Below are positions 31,968 through 40,390 of a stretch of 42,043 nt of DNA, piece by piece (the stretch's first letter is position 1; each line of letters opens with the position of its first letter). Made by a program: the position numbers and the translations under genes. Under the pieces are notes generated by a model. That model was not told where the DNA came from. It did not search any database and saw nothing but the letters and a program-made list of their open reading frames with translations. Source of the DNA: Anaerolineae bacterium (GTDB lineage Bacteria; Chloroflexota; Anaerolineae; 4572-78; J111); contig JAFGNV010000121.1 of the NCBI GenBank assembly GCA_016926805.1, positions 1 to 42,043 on the forward strand. Reading direction: 5' to 3'.

Positions 31968-33161
31968 TTACTCAACCGGCACGGGCGCAAACATAGGATT
32001 GCCGCGCCCGGCCAGAATCAACTCTACGTGGCTAAAGTCCTCCAAATCTGCGTTGAAGGTATAAATAACGTATAAGGTGCGATTTTTAACGTCGCGGTCT
32101 ACCAGTCGAAAGCCGCTACTGGTTACAATCAGATTCCGTTTGGGTATGCTCAAAGTCAAGTGCTGACGTAGTTGGGTTAAAAAAGATTCTATATCTGTTT
32201 CCAGAAGCAGACTCTCCGGCAGTTGGCGTAGCACTAACTGCATCTCAGCGCTGCGGGGCGATGAATCCGGCGTTTGGCTTACGTGTTTGGGCACAATTTC
32301 AAAGTTGATTTGGCTGCCCTGGTAATTCAATTCCACCGGCAGAACAAGCTGAAGTTGGGCGGTGGCCGTGGCCGACGCGATGGCGATTGGATTGATCACG
32401 GGCGTCGGGGCCGTAATCAGCGCAACGTTGCCAATGGCGCTTATTTCCAATCCGTGTTCCTGGGTCGGCAGGCTGTCTTTATTCTCATAAAAAAATATTT
32501 CCGATTTCAGCACCGCGCCCGTTTCATCGTCTACCCATAGGGTTCCTCGCACGTCTATGGCCGGAGCGGCTGCTGTGTTCCCTCTCGGCTCGATGGTAAC
32601 CGCCAGGGCATAGCGAGTTACCGGCCGGTTGAGCAGATTCTCCTGTTTCACGGCCTGTGGCTCGGTCCCGGCCATGGTGACCAGTTGAATCAACTGCTGG
32701 ACGGGCGCAAAATCTGCCGGTGACATAGCTATGACTGGTTGAGGCTGGGCTAACTTCACCCAGCCTTGATATTCAGGGTCAAACTGAAATGTCTCCTCAC
32801 CAATAAGGTAAACTTCTTGCTGCCGGCCATTGGGATACTGGATTAAAAGGTGAACATTGCCCTGGGCGTCGGCCTCGCCGCTCAGGGTTTGTTGAGCACG
32901 AGAGCCAAAACTGTCTCGAACAAGGTGTTGGCTGACCCATCGATAACCGGGAAGCGTTTCGAGCTTGTGGTAGGCTTGGGCAATATTGAGTTTGTCACCC
33001 CGCTTGGCTATTGTTGGCGCCGTAGGCTTGGCTTGATTTTGCCGGTTGAACTCCTGCCAGCGGTTCAGGGGGCTACAGGCCAGGATCATCAGCAACAACA
33101 ACGTAGCGACGATGAATGTTCGGTTTGATAGTTGCGGGTGCGGACTCATAGCTTTTTGCAT
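31968..33161 (-). CDS. Lipoprotein of unknown function
   Basis: 397 residues from the ATG at 33161 (an ATG at 33149 is also possible; neither has a clear ribosome site). The signal peptide TFIVATLLLLMILAC ends in a lipobox (ILAC, Cys29), so the protein is anchored on the outer face of the membrane. The mature part is beta-rich with phrases such as GEADAQGNVHLLIQYPNGRQQEVYLIGEE and QFDPEYQGWVKLA, resembling LppX/LolA-like lipid- or ligand-binding folds, though I cannot assign the family. No membrane segment follows the signal. Its promoter lies at 33194-33222 and it is divergent from the small gene at 33396. Confidence 0.75.
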   Translation of the reverse strand: MQKAMSPHPQLSNRTFIVATLLLLMILACSPLNRWQEFNRQNQAKPTAPTIAKRGDKLNIAQAYHKLETLPGYRWVSQHLVRDSFGSRAQQTLSGEADAQGNVHLLIQYPNGRQQEVYLIGEETFQFDPEYQGWVKLAQPQPVIAMSPADFAPVQQLIQLVTMAGTEPQAVKQENLLNRPVTRYALAVTIEPRGNTAAAPAIDVRGTLWVDDETGAVLKSEIFFYENKDSLPTQEHGLEISAIGNVALITAPTPVINPIAIASATATAQLQLVLPVELNYQGSQINFEIVPKHVSQTPDSSPRSAEMQLVLRQLPESLLLETDIESFLTQLRQHLTLSIPKRNLIVTSSGFRLVDRDVKNRTLYVIYTFNADLEDFSHVELILAGRGNPMFAPVPVE

Positions 33162-33193
33162 CAATTGCCCGGTTATCAGCAGTCCGCTGGTAA

Positions 33194-33222
33194 CTTATAC
33201 TGGTGGCTTTTAATGTGCCCAA
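33194..33222 (-). promoter_or_regulatory. Promoter of the lipoprotein gene
   Basis: Minus strand: TTGGGC (33217-33222), 17 nt, TATAAG (33194-33199). Start expected near 33187, about 26 nt before the ATG. Confidence 0.55.
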
Positions 33223-33336
33223 AAATCACATTTTACCCTGACCGGGGGTAAAGCACAAAATTGGCTCTACGGGAGTCAAAAAGACCCCGCAATATTTCGG
33301 TCTGACGATTACTTTAGCAAATGTTGAGGCTTTGTC

Positions 33337-33365
33337 TTGAGGTTATGTCAAAAAGGCGGTATACT
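33337..33365 (+). promoter_or_regulatory. Promoter of the 172-aa unknown gene
   Basis: TTGAGG (33337-33342), 17 nt, TATACT (33360-33365). It is followed by AAGGAGG (33382-33388) at a proper distance from the ATG at 33396. Confidence 0.62.
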
Positions 33366-33395
33366 TATCATATCATCGCCCAAGGAGGTAACTCT

Positions 33396-33914
33396 ATGGA
33401 TGCTGGCGGCATAAGTTTGCAAATTGCCCAGATAGATGTCAGAGTGGTGACCGCTCAATTTTTGATTGAAGCCAAAATGAAAGCCGTGGGGAATCTCGAT
33501 AACACCCTTAATGACGAAAGATACAGTTATGTTACCCTACTCAATGGCCTGGCGACCCCGTGGTATCAGCATGCGCCTTTGAAACCCATTCGCTACGCGG
33601 AAAGTGTGTTGAATATTCAGGATTTGCTGTTGGTCTATCCCATCCACCGGGAAGATCAAACCCGAATTCAATTGATGCCCCATTCTGAGCGGGCTATTGT
33701 GTATGTAGACGCATTTGTTGTTCACGGAGATTTGTCGATGGGCGCAGACATGACCGTTTCAAACGTGATCGAAGGGGTGACGAAACGTTTTATGGCCCTG
33801 ACAAACGTTTCGATTTTTCCGCTGTTTCCGGCCGGTGTCGCCATACCCGAAGTGATGCCGCTGGTCTTACTGAACCGCTCGAAGCTATACCAGCTTCACC
33901 CGGCAGAGGGATAA
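33396..33914 (+). CDS. Unknown 172-aa protein
   Basis: The ATG at 33396 is chosen over one 75 bp upstream because AAGGAGG precedes it by 7 nt, and a promoter lies at 33337-33365. The protein is soluble, without signal or membrane segments. It reads as mixed alpha/beta: ISLQIAQIDVRVVTAQFLIEAKM at the start, YVDAFVVHGDLSMGADM in the middle, PEVMPLVLLNRSKLYQL at the end. I do not recognise the family. It converges with the endonuclease III gene 13 bp away. Confidence 0.75.
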   Translation: MDAGGISLQIAQIDVRVVTAQFLIEAKMKAVGNLDNTLNDERYSYVTLLNGLATPWYQHAPLKPIRYAESVLNIQDLLLVYPIHREDQTRIQLMPHSERAIVYVDAFVVHGDLSMGADMTVSNVIEGVTKRFMALTNVSIFPLFPAGVAIPEVMPLVLLNRSKLYQLHPAEG

Positions 33915-33927
33915 TTCCTGGTTATCG

Positions 33928-34587
33928 TTACCGACTCCGCTCCACCCCTATCCGGTCGCAAAACTGGCTCACCGGACAGCGGCTGCACCAGGGCGAAACA
34001 GGCGTACAAAGATTTTGCCCCATGCTCACCAGCAAACCATTATACTCGATCCAATATTCCGGGGGGAGTTTGTCCCGCAGGGCAAATTCGGTTTGCTCCG
34101 GGGTTTTGGTTTTAATGTAACCCCACCGGTTGGAGATGCGATGCACGTGCGTGTCCACACAGATGCCCGGTTGGTTAAAGCCTGCCGTCATCACCAAATT
34201 GGCGGTCTTTCGTCCCACGCCCGGCAGTTTGAGCAACTCATCCAGATTGTTGGGAACGTTGCCGCCGTAGTCGTCAATCAGCTTTTGTGAAATAGCCAGA
34301 ATGTTTTTGGCCTTGTTGCGATAAAACCCCACCGGATAAATAATCTCCACAATTTCTTCCGGTGAGAGACGCACCATTTCATCCGGGTTACCGGCTCGGG
34401 CGAAAAGCCTGGGCGCAATTTGGGCGGTAAGAGTATCTTTGGTGCGCAAGCTGAGAATCGTGGCGATGAGAATCTGGTATGGCGTTCGTGCTTCGTGTTT
34501 TCCCATGTTTTCCACCATTGGCAATTGCCAGGCTTTGGCGCTTGCCCGCAGGATAGAGATAACCTGGTGAATATCCTGGTCTTTCAT
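33928..34587 (-). CDS. nth: Endonuclease III (DNA glycosylase/AP lyase)
   Basis: 219 residues. It removes oxidised pyrimidines in base excision repair. The helix-hairpin-helix LPGVGRKTANLVM carries the catalytic Lys127; the catalytic Asp145 is in CVDTHVHRISNRWG; four Cys at 194, 201, 204 and 210 (C-x6-C-x2-C-x5-C) hold the 4Fe-4S cluster. The N-terminal ILIATILSLRTKD is the usual family motif with one change (SLRTKD in place of SQQTTD), as in many Chloroflexota and archaeal forms. Its ATG follows the pentapeptide gene's stop by 5 bp with GGAGAG upstream, so the two genes form an operon. Confidence 0.95.
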   Translation of the reverse strand: MKDQDIHQVISILRASAKAWQLPMVENMGKHEARTPYQILIATILSLRTKDTLTAQIAPRLFARAGNPDEMVRLSPEEIVEIIYPVGFYRNKAKNILAISQKLIDDYGGNVPNNLDELLKLPGVGRKTANLVMTAGFNQPGICVDTHVHRISNRWGYIKTKTPEQTEFALRDKLPPEYWIEYNGLLVSMGQNLCTPVSPWCSRCPVSQFCDRIGVERSR

Positions 34588-34592
34588 CGGCT

Positions 34593-35192
34593 TTATTTCT
34601 CTCCAAAAAATCCTCGGGCAAACCGGGACCGGCGGGGATGGTTGACCGGCTGGTAGCCTGGCGGCAAGAGGGCCTGCTCAAACTTGGCCCGGCTGACGTT
34701 TTCGGCCTGAGCCAGATTGGTCTCGCGCAGGTCGGCAGAGGCGAGGTTGGCGTTGAACAAAATGGCCCGGGCGAGATGCGCTTCTCTAAAAACAGCATGC
34801 CTTGCCTGAATCAGGGATAGGTCGGCCTGAGTTAAATCGGCGTGGGTGAGATTGGCGTGCGTTAAATCCGCGCCATACAGGTCAATCGCTCGCAGGTTGG
34901 CCTTGGTCAGGTTTACCCGACGGAAGATAGCTCCGGCGGCAATGGCCCCGTGCAGGTCGGCTCCGCTCAGGTCGGCCTGGCTGAAGTTGGTTCCCGGCAT
35001 CGAGGCTCCCACCAGGCGACAGCCGCGCAGGTTGGCCCGGCTCAAATCCGTGTCGCGCAGCCAGGCATGGGAAAAGTCCAGGCCCCTCAGATCGGCTCCA
35101 GACAAATCTAACATTTCCAAACGTCGATTGCGTTCCCCGGCGGCGTAGCGCCGGGCCAGGTCAACATGGTCAGGATTGGCCACAGTGGGCAA
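34593..35192 (-). CDS. Pentapeptide-repeat protein
   Basis: 199 residues with about 25 tandem A(D/N)LXX units from residue 27 to about 170, for example LSGADLRGLDF, LSRANLRGCRL, LTHANLTHADLTQADLS; these build a right-handed quadrilateral beta-helix. A short basic tail (HPRRSRFARG) follows. Members range from gyrase-protecting proteins to structural proteins; nothing here settles the role. The TTG start is uncertain because a TATACT box lies only a few bases upstream; a GTG at 35183 is an alternative. It is the first gene of an operon with nth. Confidence 0.85.
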   Translation of the reverse strand: MPTVANPDHVDLARRYAAGERNRRLEMLDLSGADLRGLDFSHAWLRDTDLSRANLRGCRLVGASMPGTNFSQADLSGADLHGAIAAGAIFRRVNLTKANLRAIDLYGADLTHANLTHADLTQADLSLIQARHAVFREAHLARAILFNANLASADLRETNLAQAENVSRAKFEQALLPPGYQPVNHPRRSRFARGFFGEK

Positions 35193-35277
35193 AAGTATAG
35201 CTTAAAGTAGGCGGTAAGGCGAATCCACAAATGAGCAGGATTTTACACACAGAAAAGAATCCACAGATCAGCACGAA

Positions 35278-35306
35278 TTGACACGAATAATAAAAAAAAG
35301 TAAAGT
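35278..35306 (+). promoter_or_regulatory. Candidate promoter of murJ
   Basis: TTGACA (35278-35283), 17 nt, TAAAGT (35301-35306), about 70 nt before the murJ ATG. The TTGACA sits within a dispersed-repeat-like stretch (35226-35290), so the match could be partly chance. Confidence 0.52.
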
Positions 35307-35383
35307 GAAGAACTTGTCTGGATTTTGGGAGAACCGGAAGTTCCGAATTGAGCTATCCAGACCTCAAAGGTTTTTGAAACCCT

Positions 35384-36961
35384 ATGAATCAAACAGAAAC
35401 GCCCCCCACCGCTCATCTGAGCCGTATTGCCCGGGCAGCCGGTCTGGTGATGGCCCTCTTTGTAGTTAGCCGGGGGCTGGGTTTGCTGCGCGAGATGGTG
35501 ATTGCCAGCCGGTTTGGCACCAGCGCCGAAATGGATGCCTACCTGGCCGCGTTTCGCTTGCCTGATTTTCTCTTTTACGTGGTGGCCGGAGGTGCCTTAG
35601 GTTCGGCGTTTATCCCGGTGTTCACCGGCTATCTGACTCGCCGGGATTTGACCGGCGCGTGGCGATTGGCTTCTGCTGTGATCAATTGGGTTGTTCTGAT
35701 CCTGTTGCTGTTGGGTGGCCTGGCGGCCGTTTTTGCCCCCTGGTTGGTGCAGTTCTTATTTAGTGATTTTACGCTAGCTCAGCAGGGGCTGACCACGGAA
35801 TTGATGCGTTGGATGCTCATTGCCACAATAATTTTTGGCATTAGCGGGGTGGTGATGGGAATTCTGAACGCGCACCAGCATTTTTTTCTACCAGCCCTGG
35901 CTCCGGTGATTTACAATCTGGCCATTATTCTGGGGGCATGGTTTCTGGGACCCATTTGGGGCGTGCGGGGACTGACGGCCGGGGTTGTGCTGGGCGCAGC
36001 CGGTCATTTGCTTGTTCAGACCCCCGGCTTGGTGGCCCAACGCATGCGCTATCGTCCCACGTTGGCCTGGCAGAGTTCCAGCTTGCGTGAAGTAGGGCGG
36101 CTGATGGCGCCGCGGGTATTGGGTATCGCCGCCGTTCAACTGAATTTTGTGGTCAATGTGGTTCTGGCTTCCAGTTTAGGCGAGGGGAGTATCACGGCCC
36201 TCAATTATGGCTGGATCATTATGCTGCTACCGCAGGGCATCATTGCCCAGTCGGTGGCTACCGCCCTCTTCCCCACCCTGGCTGCCCTGGCGGCTCAGGG
36301 GGAGCGGACCGAGATGCGTCGCGTGTTTGGGTTGACCCTGCGGAGTATGCTCTTTTTAACGTTTCCGGCCTCGGTTGGCCTGATTGTTTTGCGCGAGCCG
36401 GTGGTGCGGTTGGTGTTAGAATGGGGTGAATTCGACGCGACTTCCACCACCATGACGGCCTGGGCCTTGGGTTTTTTTGCCCTGGGACTGGTTGGCCACG
36501 CCGTGGTTGAAATTATGACGCGAGCCTTTTACGCGCTCAAAAATACCAAAACGCCAGTGGCGGTGGCAATCATCTCGATGGTTATTAACATTGGTTTGAG
36601 CATAACCCTGATGAATCTTTTTGCCTGGTTCAACTGGCTGCCCCACGGTGGTCTGGCCCTGGCCAATTCTGTGGCAGTGACCCTGGAAATGGTAGCCCTG
36701 CTGGTATTATTGCGTTCTCAAATGAGTGGACTGAGTGAGACCGGCCTGGCTCACTCTATTGGCAAAATGAGCCTGGCTACCGCGGGAATGGCGATTGTGT
36801 TGTTGGGTTTGTTGCCGATCTTGCCCTCTGAGAGTAAGTGGTTGGGTGGAATTAGTGGCATTTTGACGGGAGGTCTGGTCTATCTGGCACTGGCGTATGC
36901 GGTGCGGGTCGATGAGGTGGGGGTGATCCGGCGACGGGTGACCAGAAGAATGCGGCGATAA
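35384..36961 (+). CDS. murJ: Lipid II flippase MurJ (MviN family)
   Basis: 525 residues with about 14 membrane segments, the standard MurJ size. The N-terminal FVVSRGLGLLREMVIASRFGTSAEMDAYLAAFRLPDFLFY contains the family signature including the essential Arg of the central cavity (LLRE) and RLPDF. The segment GEGSITALNYGWIIMLLPQGIIAQSVATALFPTL is also typical. It flips lipid II to the outer face for peptidoglycan synthesis. It is convergent with the bactofilin-like gene; a bidirectional terminator lies between. Confidence 0.95.
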   Translation: MNQTETPPTAHLSRIARAAGLVMALFVVSRGLGLLREMVIASRFGTSAEMDAYLAAFRLPDFLFYVVAGGALGSAFIPVFTGYLTRRDLTGAWRLASAVINWVVLILLLLGGLAAVFAPWLVQFLFSDFTLAQQGLTTELMRWMLIATIIFGISGVVMGILNAHQHFFLPALAPVIYNLAIILGAWFLGPIWGVRGLTAGVVLGAAGHLLVQTPGLVAQRMRYRPTLAWQSSSLREVGRLMAPRVLGIAAVQLNFVVNVVLASSLGEGSITALNYGWIIMLLPQGIIAQSVATALFPTLAALAAQGERTEMRRVFGLTLRSMLFLTFPASVGLIVLREPVVRLVLEWGEFDATSTTMTAWALGFFALGLVGHAVVEIMTRAFYALKNTKTPVAVAIISMVINIGLSITLMNLFAWFNWLPHGGLALANSVAVTLEMVALLVLLRSQMSGLSETGLAHSIGKMSLATAGMAIVLLGLLPILPSESKWLGGISGILTGGLVYLALAYAVRVDEVGVIRRRVTRRMRR

Positions 36962-36966
36962 AAAAT

Positions 36967-36998
36967 AAGAAGGACGATCCGGCGGGGTCGTCCTTCTT
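36967..36998. terminator. Bidirectional terminator between murJ and the bactofilin-like gene
   Basis: Perfect 11-bp stem AAGAAGGACGA/TCGTCCTTCTT with a 10-nt loop. On the minus strand it is followed by TTATTTTTTA, on the plus strand by a weaker T-rich stretch. Confidence 0.88.
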
Positions 36999-37007
36999 TA
37001 ACCTTGT

Positions 37008-37035
37008 TGTCTACTGTCTACTGTCTACTGTCTAC
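37008..37035. repeat. Heptanucleotide tandem repeat at a stop codon
   Basis: Four perfect copies of TGTCTAC (37008-37035). The last copy contains the TAG stop of the bactofilin-like gene read on the minus strand. A change in copy number (7 bp) would leave the stop intact, since the repeat lies after it. Confidence 0.9.
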
Positions 37036-38249
37036 TCTTCCGGTTTGGTATCCGGCTCTTTCGGTTTATCATCATCGGCCTCGTCCAGAGCGGCTTTGAT
37101 TTTGGCTCTCAACTCAGCCTCCGATGAACTGTTGACATCCAGATCGGAAAAGTCTTTATCCGGGTAGCCGGTATCGGGGTAGGCACCGGGCCTGGGTCGA
37201 GGTGTTGGGACCGGACCGCCGGATGTGGCGTAGTAGGGTCGGGTGCCAAAACGGGTCAGGATGACCGCGCCCAAACTGACCAGGGTGACGATGACTCCCG
37301 CCAGCCAGCCAAGAAAGCCCAAAATCCAGCCGATGCAGGGGATCCAGCCGATTACCGGCATATTGGCCACGATGGTCAGGGCCACCACCCCCACCACGGT
37401 TGATAGAACAAAGTTAGGATAAGGCCGTCCGATAGCTACCAGGAGACGTTCCCCCAGAATCTGACCGGCCACAATCCAGCCGAAGAGGATGGCAATACCT
37501 AATAACAGAACCGCGATCAACGGAATGAAGGCCAGACAAATGGTCAGCACCAACAAGAAACTGGCCATCACAATCACCGTGGTTAGCAGGCCGACGCCAA
37601 AACTCACCACCGGTGTGTCAACAAGGGTGTCTCCCACTACCTTCATTTGTTGGGGCATGAAGGTGGCCACCAGCCACCCGACCACTGCCAAACCGACGAG
37701 CAGGGTGATATTGAAAGCAATGTCGGCGAAAAAGTCCATCACCTCGTCCATCCAACCGTAAGTCTCAAAATGAGGCGGTTGGGGAGGCTCGGGAACCTCT
37801 GGAATCTCAGGGATGGGTGGAATGGGCGGGATAGGGGCTACAAAGCCTCCCTCACCATTGTAGTTGCCGCCAATCCTTTCGATTTTGCCTTCTATTCTGG
37901 CTCCCTCGGCCACGGAAGTGTCACCCCCGATGAGGCCAATATCACCTTCAATAACAGCCGTATTGCCTAGCTTGAGGTTGCCGCCCAGCATGGCAATATC
38001 GCCCTCAATGACCCCATCGACATTGGCGTTGCCACCAAACACTACCATGCTGCCCTGGATGGTACTGCCAGAGCGCAGGCTGACATTACCACCAAATACA
38101 ACCACGTCGCCATCGATGGTTTCCCCTTCTTTCAGGGTAAGATTCCCGCCAAAGATTACCCGGCCGTCCGGCCCCTGGGCCAAAGCAGGCGGGGCTAACA
38201 ACAGGAATAGAATTAAAGTCAATGGTAAGATAAAAAGTTTGCGTTTCAT
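37032..38249 (-). CDS. Membrane protein with N-terminal bactofilin-like (polymer-forming) domain
   Basis: 405 residues. A signal peptide (MKRKLFILPLTLILFLLLAPPALA) is followed by about six beta-rung repeats with regular GGN spacing (VIFGGNLTLKEGETIDGDV, VVFGGNVSLRSGS, MVVFGGNANV, IAMLGGNLKL), as in polymer-forming cytoskeletal/bactofilin folds, here outside the membrane. A proline linker (PIPPIPPIPEIPEVPEPPQP, about 140-162) leads to four to five membrane segments and a charged tail ending DDKPKEPDTKPEE. The ATG has AGAAGGAG before it. It lies after a sigma/anti-sigma pair on the same strand. Confidence 0.85.
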   Translation of the reverse strand: MKRKLFILPLTLILFLLLAPPALAQGPDGRVIFGGNLTLKEGETIDGDVVVFGGNVSLRSGSTIQGSMVVFGGNANVDGVIEGDIAMLGGNLKLGNTAVIEGDIGLIGGDTSVAEGARIEGKIERIGGNYNGEGGFVAPIPPIPPIPEIPEVPEPPQPPHFETYGWMDEVMDFFADIAFNITLLVGLAVVGWLVATFMPQQMKVVGDTLVDTPVVSFGVGLLTTVIVMASFLLVLTICLAFIPLIAVLLLGIAILFGWIVAGQILGERLLVAIGRPYPNFVLSTVVGVVALTIVANMPVIGWIPCIGWILGFLGWLAGVIVTLVSLGAVILTRFGTRPYYATSGGPVPTPRPRPGAYPDTGYPDKDFSDLDVNSSSEAELRAKIKAALDEADDDKPKEPDTKPEE

Positions 38250-38280
38250 GATTTACTCCTTCTAACTAAGGTAATGTTGT

Positions 38281-38394
38281 CGAGATGGGGGAATGGCGTG
38301 GTGGTGATGAATCTCCGCGTATTTGTGTATGGCGTGGTTCGTAAATAGGTGGCCTACGAAACACGCCATACGTTATACGTTTTCCCCATCTTGG
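38281..38394. repeat. Nested inverted-repeat element
   Basis: Inner arms TATGGCGTGGTTCGTA (38328-38343) and TACGAAACACGCCATA (38355-38370) pair at 15 of 16 positions. Outer arms GAGATGGGGGAA (from about 38282) and TTCCCCATCTT (to about 38392) also pair, and ATGGCGTG occurs again at 38293. The element fills the 160-bp gap between the anti-sigma and bactofilin-like genes; no T-run shows it to be a terminator. Confidence 0.65.
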
Positions 38395-38409
38395 CTTTTA
38401 TTTTTTAAT

Positions 38410-38985
38410 TCAAGCAAAGAGCATTGCTGGCAGGGGCGCGCGTCGATACAGTAATTGCATCACCCGTACCCAGGTCGCGGCCAACACGATGGTCACCGCA
38501 ACATAACCCCAGAACAACGGCTCTCTCATTGCCATGAAGGCTACGGTGAAGAATAGACCACTCAGGTTGATGAGCGCCCGCATCTGGTTGACGATGCCCC
38601 CCAACTCTCCCAGCAGGTAATACAGGGTTGGCCAGTTGAGCCAGGCTGAACTCAGTCCCATAAGGATGGCACCACCGACAACCGCGCCAATGATGGCAAA
38701 AATTATGGTGCCCAGGAACAGGACGGTTAACCCCAGCCACAAGCGGCCCTGTTTGGCGTTGTGTCGGGCCAGGCGCACTTCAAAGCGCGTGTTAAACCCT
38801 GGCGGCGGGGAGACCATCACCGTTGAGGCCTGGTGCAAAAATTGGTCCACCTGTTGCATGGCCTGGTAACTCTGCTGGCAGATTGGGCATCGGGACAGAT
38901 GCGTTTGCAACTCGGTGATTTCTTGGGGGCTGAGTTCGTTATCCAGCCATAGAGAAATTTTTTCAATAAACGGATCATGGGTCAT
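38410..38985 (-). CDS. Zinc-finger anti-sigma factor (zf-HC2) with membrane segments
   Basis: 191 residues from the ATG at 38985, which has AAAGGAG 8 nt upstream; a longer frame reaches 39033 without a ribosome site. The N-terminal anti-sigma zinc domain shows H-x3-C-x2-C (THLSRCPICQQ) after WLDNELSPQEITEL. Two to four hydrophobic segments follow (about 78-105 and 140-185). By family it holds an ECF sigma factor at the membrane. The sigma gene lies 70 bp upstream in the same direction. Confidence 0.9.
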   Translation of the reverse strand: MTHDPFIEKISLWLDNELSPQEITELQTHLSRCPICQQSYQAMQQVDQFLHQASTVMVSPPPGFNTRFEVRLARHNAKQGRLWLGLTVLFLGTIIFAIIGAVVGGAILMGLSSAWLNWPTLYYLLGELGGIVNQMRALINLSGLFFTVAFMAMREPLFWGYVAVTIVLAATWVRVMQLLYRRAPLPAMLFA

Positions 38986-39055
38986 GGGTTCACTCCTTTG
39001 TGATTGACCATCGGGTTGGGTATATTGCCGCATTTGGTCCTCAATTTCTTATACC

Positions 39056-39706
39056 TCACATTTTTGCGGCAGGTTCTGCCGCCTGCACCATCATTTGTCT
39101 GGCCCGAAACAAACGGCTTTTGACGGCACTGACCGATGTATCCAGGGTTTCGGCGATCTCCTCGTAGGCCATGTCGTGCCAGTAGCGCAGGATCACAGCG
39201 ACCCGATAGTCCGGTGGTAGATCATTCAACAGGTCGTGCAGCGAGTCGTGAGCTTCGCGGGTTAGCGCCGCTTCTTCCGGTTCCGGATCATTGCCCGGCA
39301 GCCAGCGCCAGGGTGGTAAGTCGTCCCAGGAGACCATCTGATAGCGTCGCCGTCGCAACTGGTCGATGCAGTAGTGCGAAGCAATCGAGAGAAGCCAGGA
39401 CGAAAATCTACGGTCGTGCCGGTAAGTATCAATTTTGGTGTAGACCCGCAGAAAGGTTTCCTGGGCCGCATCTTCGGCCTGCACGGCGTCGCCGAGCATC
39501 CGGCGGCACAGGTTGTAAACGGGTCGCTGGTAAGCGTCGACGATGTGCATAAAGGCCGTCTGATCACCTTTTTGGGCTGCCCGCGCCCAGGTTTGCTCCT
39601 GAAGGTGGGCATCGGGCGCAACCTGATGTATTGTTTGTTCCGTAGTTACGGAGTCCGTCATTGGAAGTTTCTGGCCTAGGGTTATAGTGTGCATGGTGCA
39701 GTACAT
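39056..39706 (-). CDS. ECF-type RNA polymerase sigma factor (second)
   Basis: 216 residues from the first ATG. Region 2: RRMLGDAVQAEDAAQETFLRVY, then RRFSSWLLSIASHYCIDQLRRRR. Region 4: LNDLPPDYRVAVILRYWHDMAYEEIAETLDTSVSAVKSRLFRAR. The true start is unsure: ATG codons lie at 39706, 39694 and 39661; AAGGA sits too close to the first and about 12 nt before the second. It has a zinc-type anti-sigma partner downstream. Its upstream region does not contain the GGAACC...TGTATAT element of the first sigma factor, so the two regulons are probably separate. Confidence 0.92.
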   Translation of the reverse strand: MYCTMHTITLGQKLPMTDSVTTEQTIHQVAPDAHLQEQTWARAAQKGDQTAFMHIVDAYQRPVYNLCRRMLGDAVQAEDAAQETFLRVYTKIDTYRHDRRFSSWLLSIASHYCIDQLRRRRYQMVSWDDLPPWRWLPGNDPEPEEAALTREAHDSLHDLLNDLPPDYRVAVILRYWHDMAYEEIAETLDTSVSAVKSRLFRARQMMVQAAEPAAKM

Positions 39707-39778
39707 TCCTTATCTGTCTGCATCATGCTATACGGATTATCATGGCAAAAGTTTCAGGCAAAAGCAAAGGAATTTGGT

Positions 39779-40264
39779 CTAAATTTCTCTGACCATACAC
39801 GTCACTTCAAAGGGAAGATGCTCAAATTGCATGACCTCTTGGACTGAGAAACCCATTTGCCGATACCATCCTTGCAGTTCGGTATGGGCAGAGATAAGGC
39901 CAATTTCGACTCGATTAGTATCCAGTTCTTGGGCTTCGCCCAGTCCATAATTTACAAGGGCTTGCCCAAAGCCTTTTTTTCGAAATTGTGGTAGTACCGC
40001 CAGCCGTTTCAGATAACAGACATCTGGCCGGGCGTGTTCCAGGCCCACGCAACCGCATGGATGATTACTGTTTTCTAGGATGAAATATTTAATCCCTTTG
40101 GCTAGGTCGGCCTCAATCCATTCGGTGGTGCAGTTGGAGGGATGGGTGGGGCAATTAGCAAGGGTAAGGTCAAATCGTTCGGCGACATCTTGAAATGAAT
40201 TGCGAATGAGGATAGCGAGGAGGGACGCATCTTTGATTGTTGCTTCCCTGATGATGGTGGACAT
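39779..40264 (-). CDS. GNAT-family N-acetyltransferase
   Basis: 161 residues. The acetyl-CoA-binding motif A is clear: CYLKRLAVLPQFRKKGFGQALVNYGLGEAQ (beta4 and the R/QxxGxG/A loop as RKKGFG), followed by VEIGLISAHTELQGWYRQMGF in motif B. It starts MSTIIREATIKDASLLAILI, the usual GNAT N-terminus. The acetyl acceptor (amine or protein) cannot be told. No operon partner: the sigma and MiaB genes are separated from it. Confidence 0.92.
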   Translation of the reverse strand: MSTIIREATIKDASLLAILIRNSFQDVAERFDLTLANCPTHPSNCTTEWIEADLAKGIKYFILENSNHPCGCVGLEHARPDVCYLKRLAVLPQFRKKGFGQALVNYGLGEAQELDTNRVEIGLISAHTELQGWYRQMGFSVQEVMQFEHLPFEVTCMVREI

Positions 40265-40287
40265 ATTTATGACCGTATCTCAAGACC

Positions 40288-40320
40288 AAAAAAGCCTTGA
40301 GTATTTCCCCAGGGCTTTTA
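40288..40320 (-). terminator. Likely terminator of miaB
   Basis: Minus strand: AAAAGCC...GGCTTTTTT, a 7-bp A/T-flanked stem with a 16-nt loop followed by six T, 70 bp after the miaB stop. The long loop makes it weaker than the others. Confidence 0.6.
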
Positions 40321-40390
40321 TTATTTGAGGGAAGACCACAAATTTCTTTGTAAGAGACTGGCAAAAATCTGGGTCAGGGGGTGGATAAAC

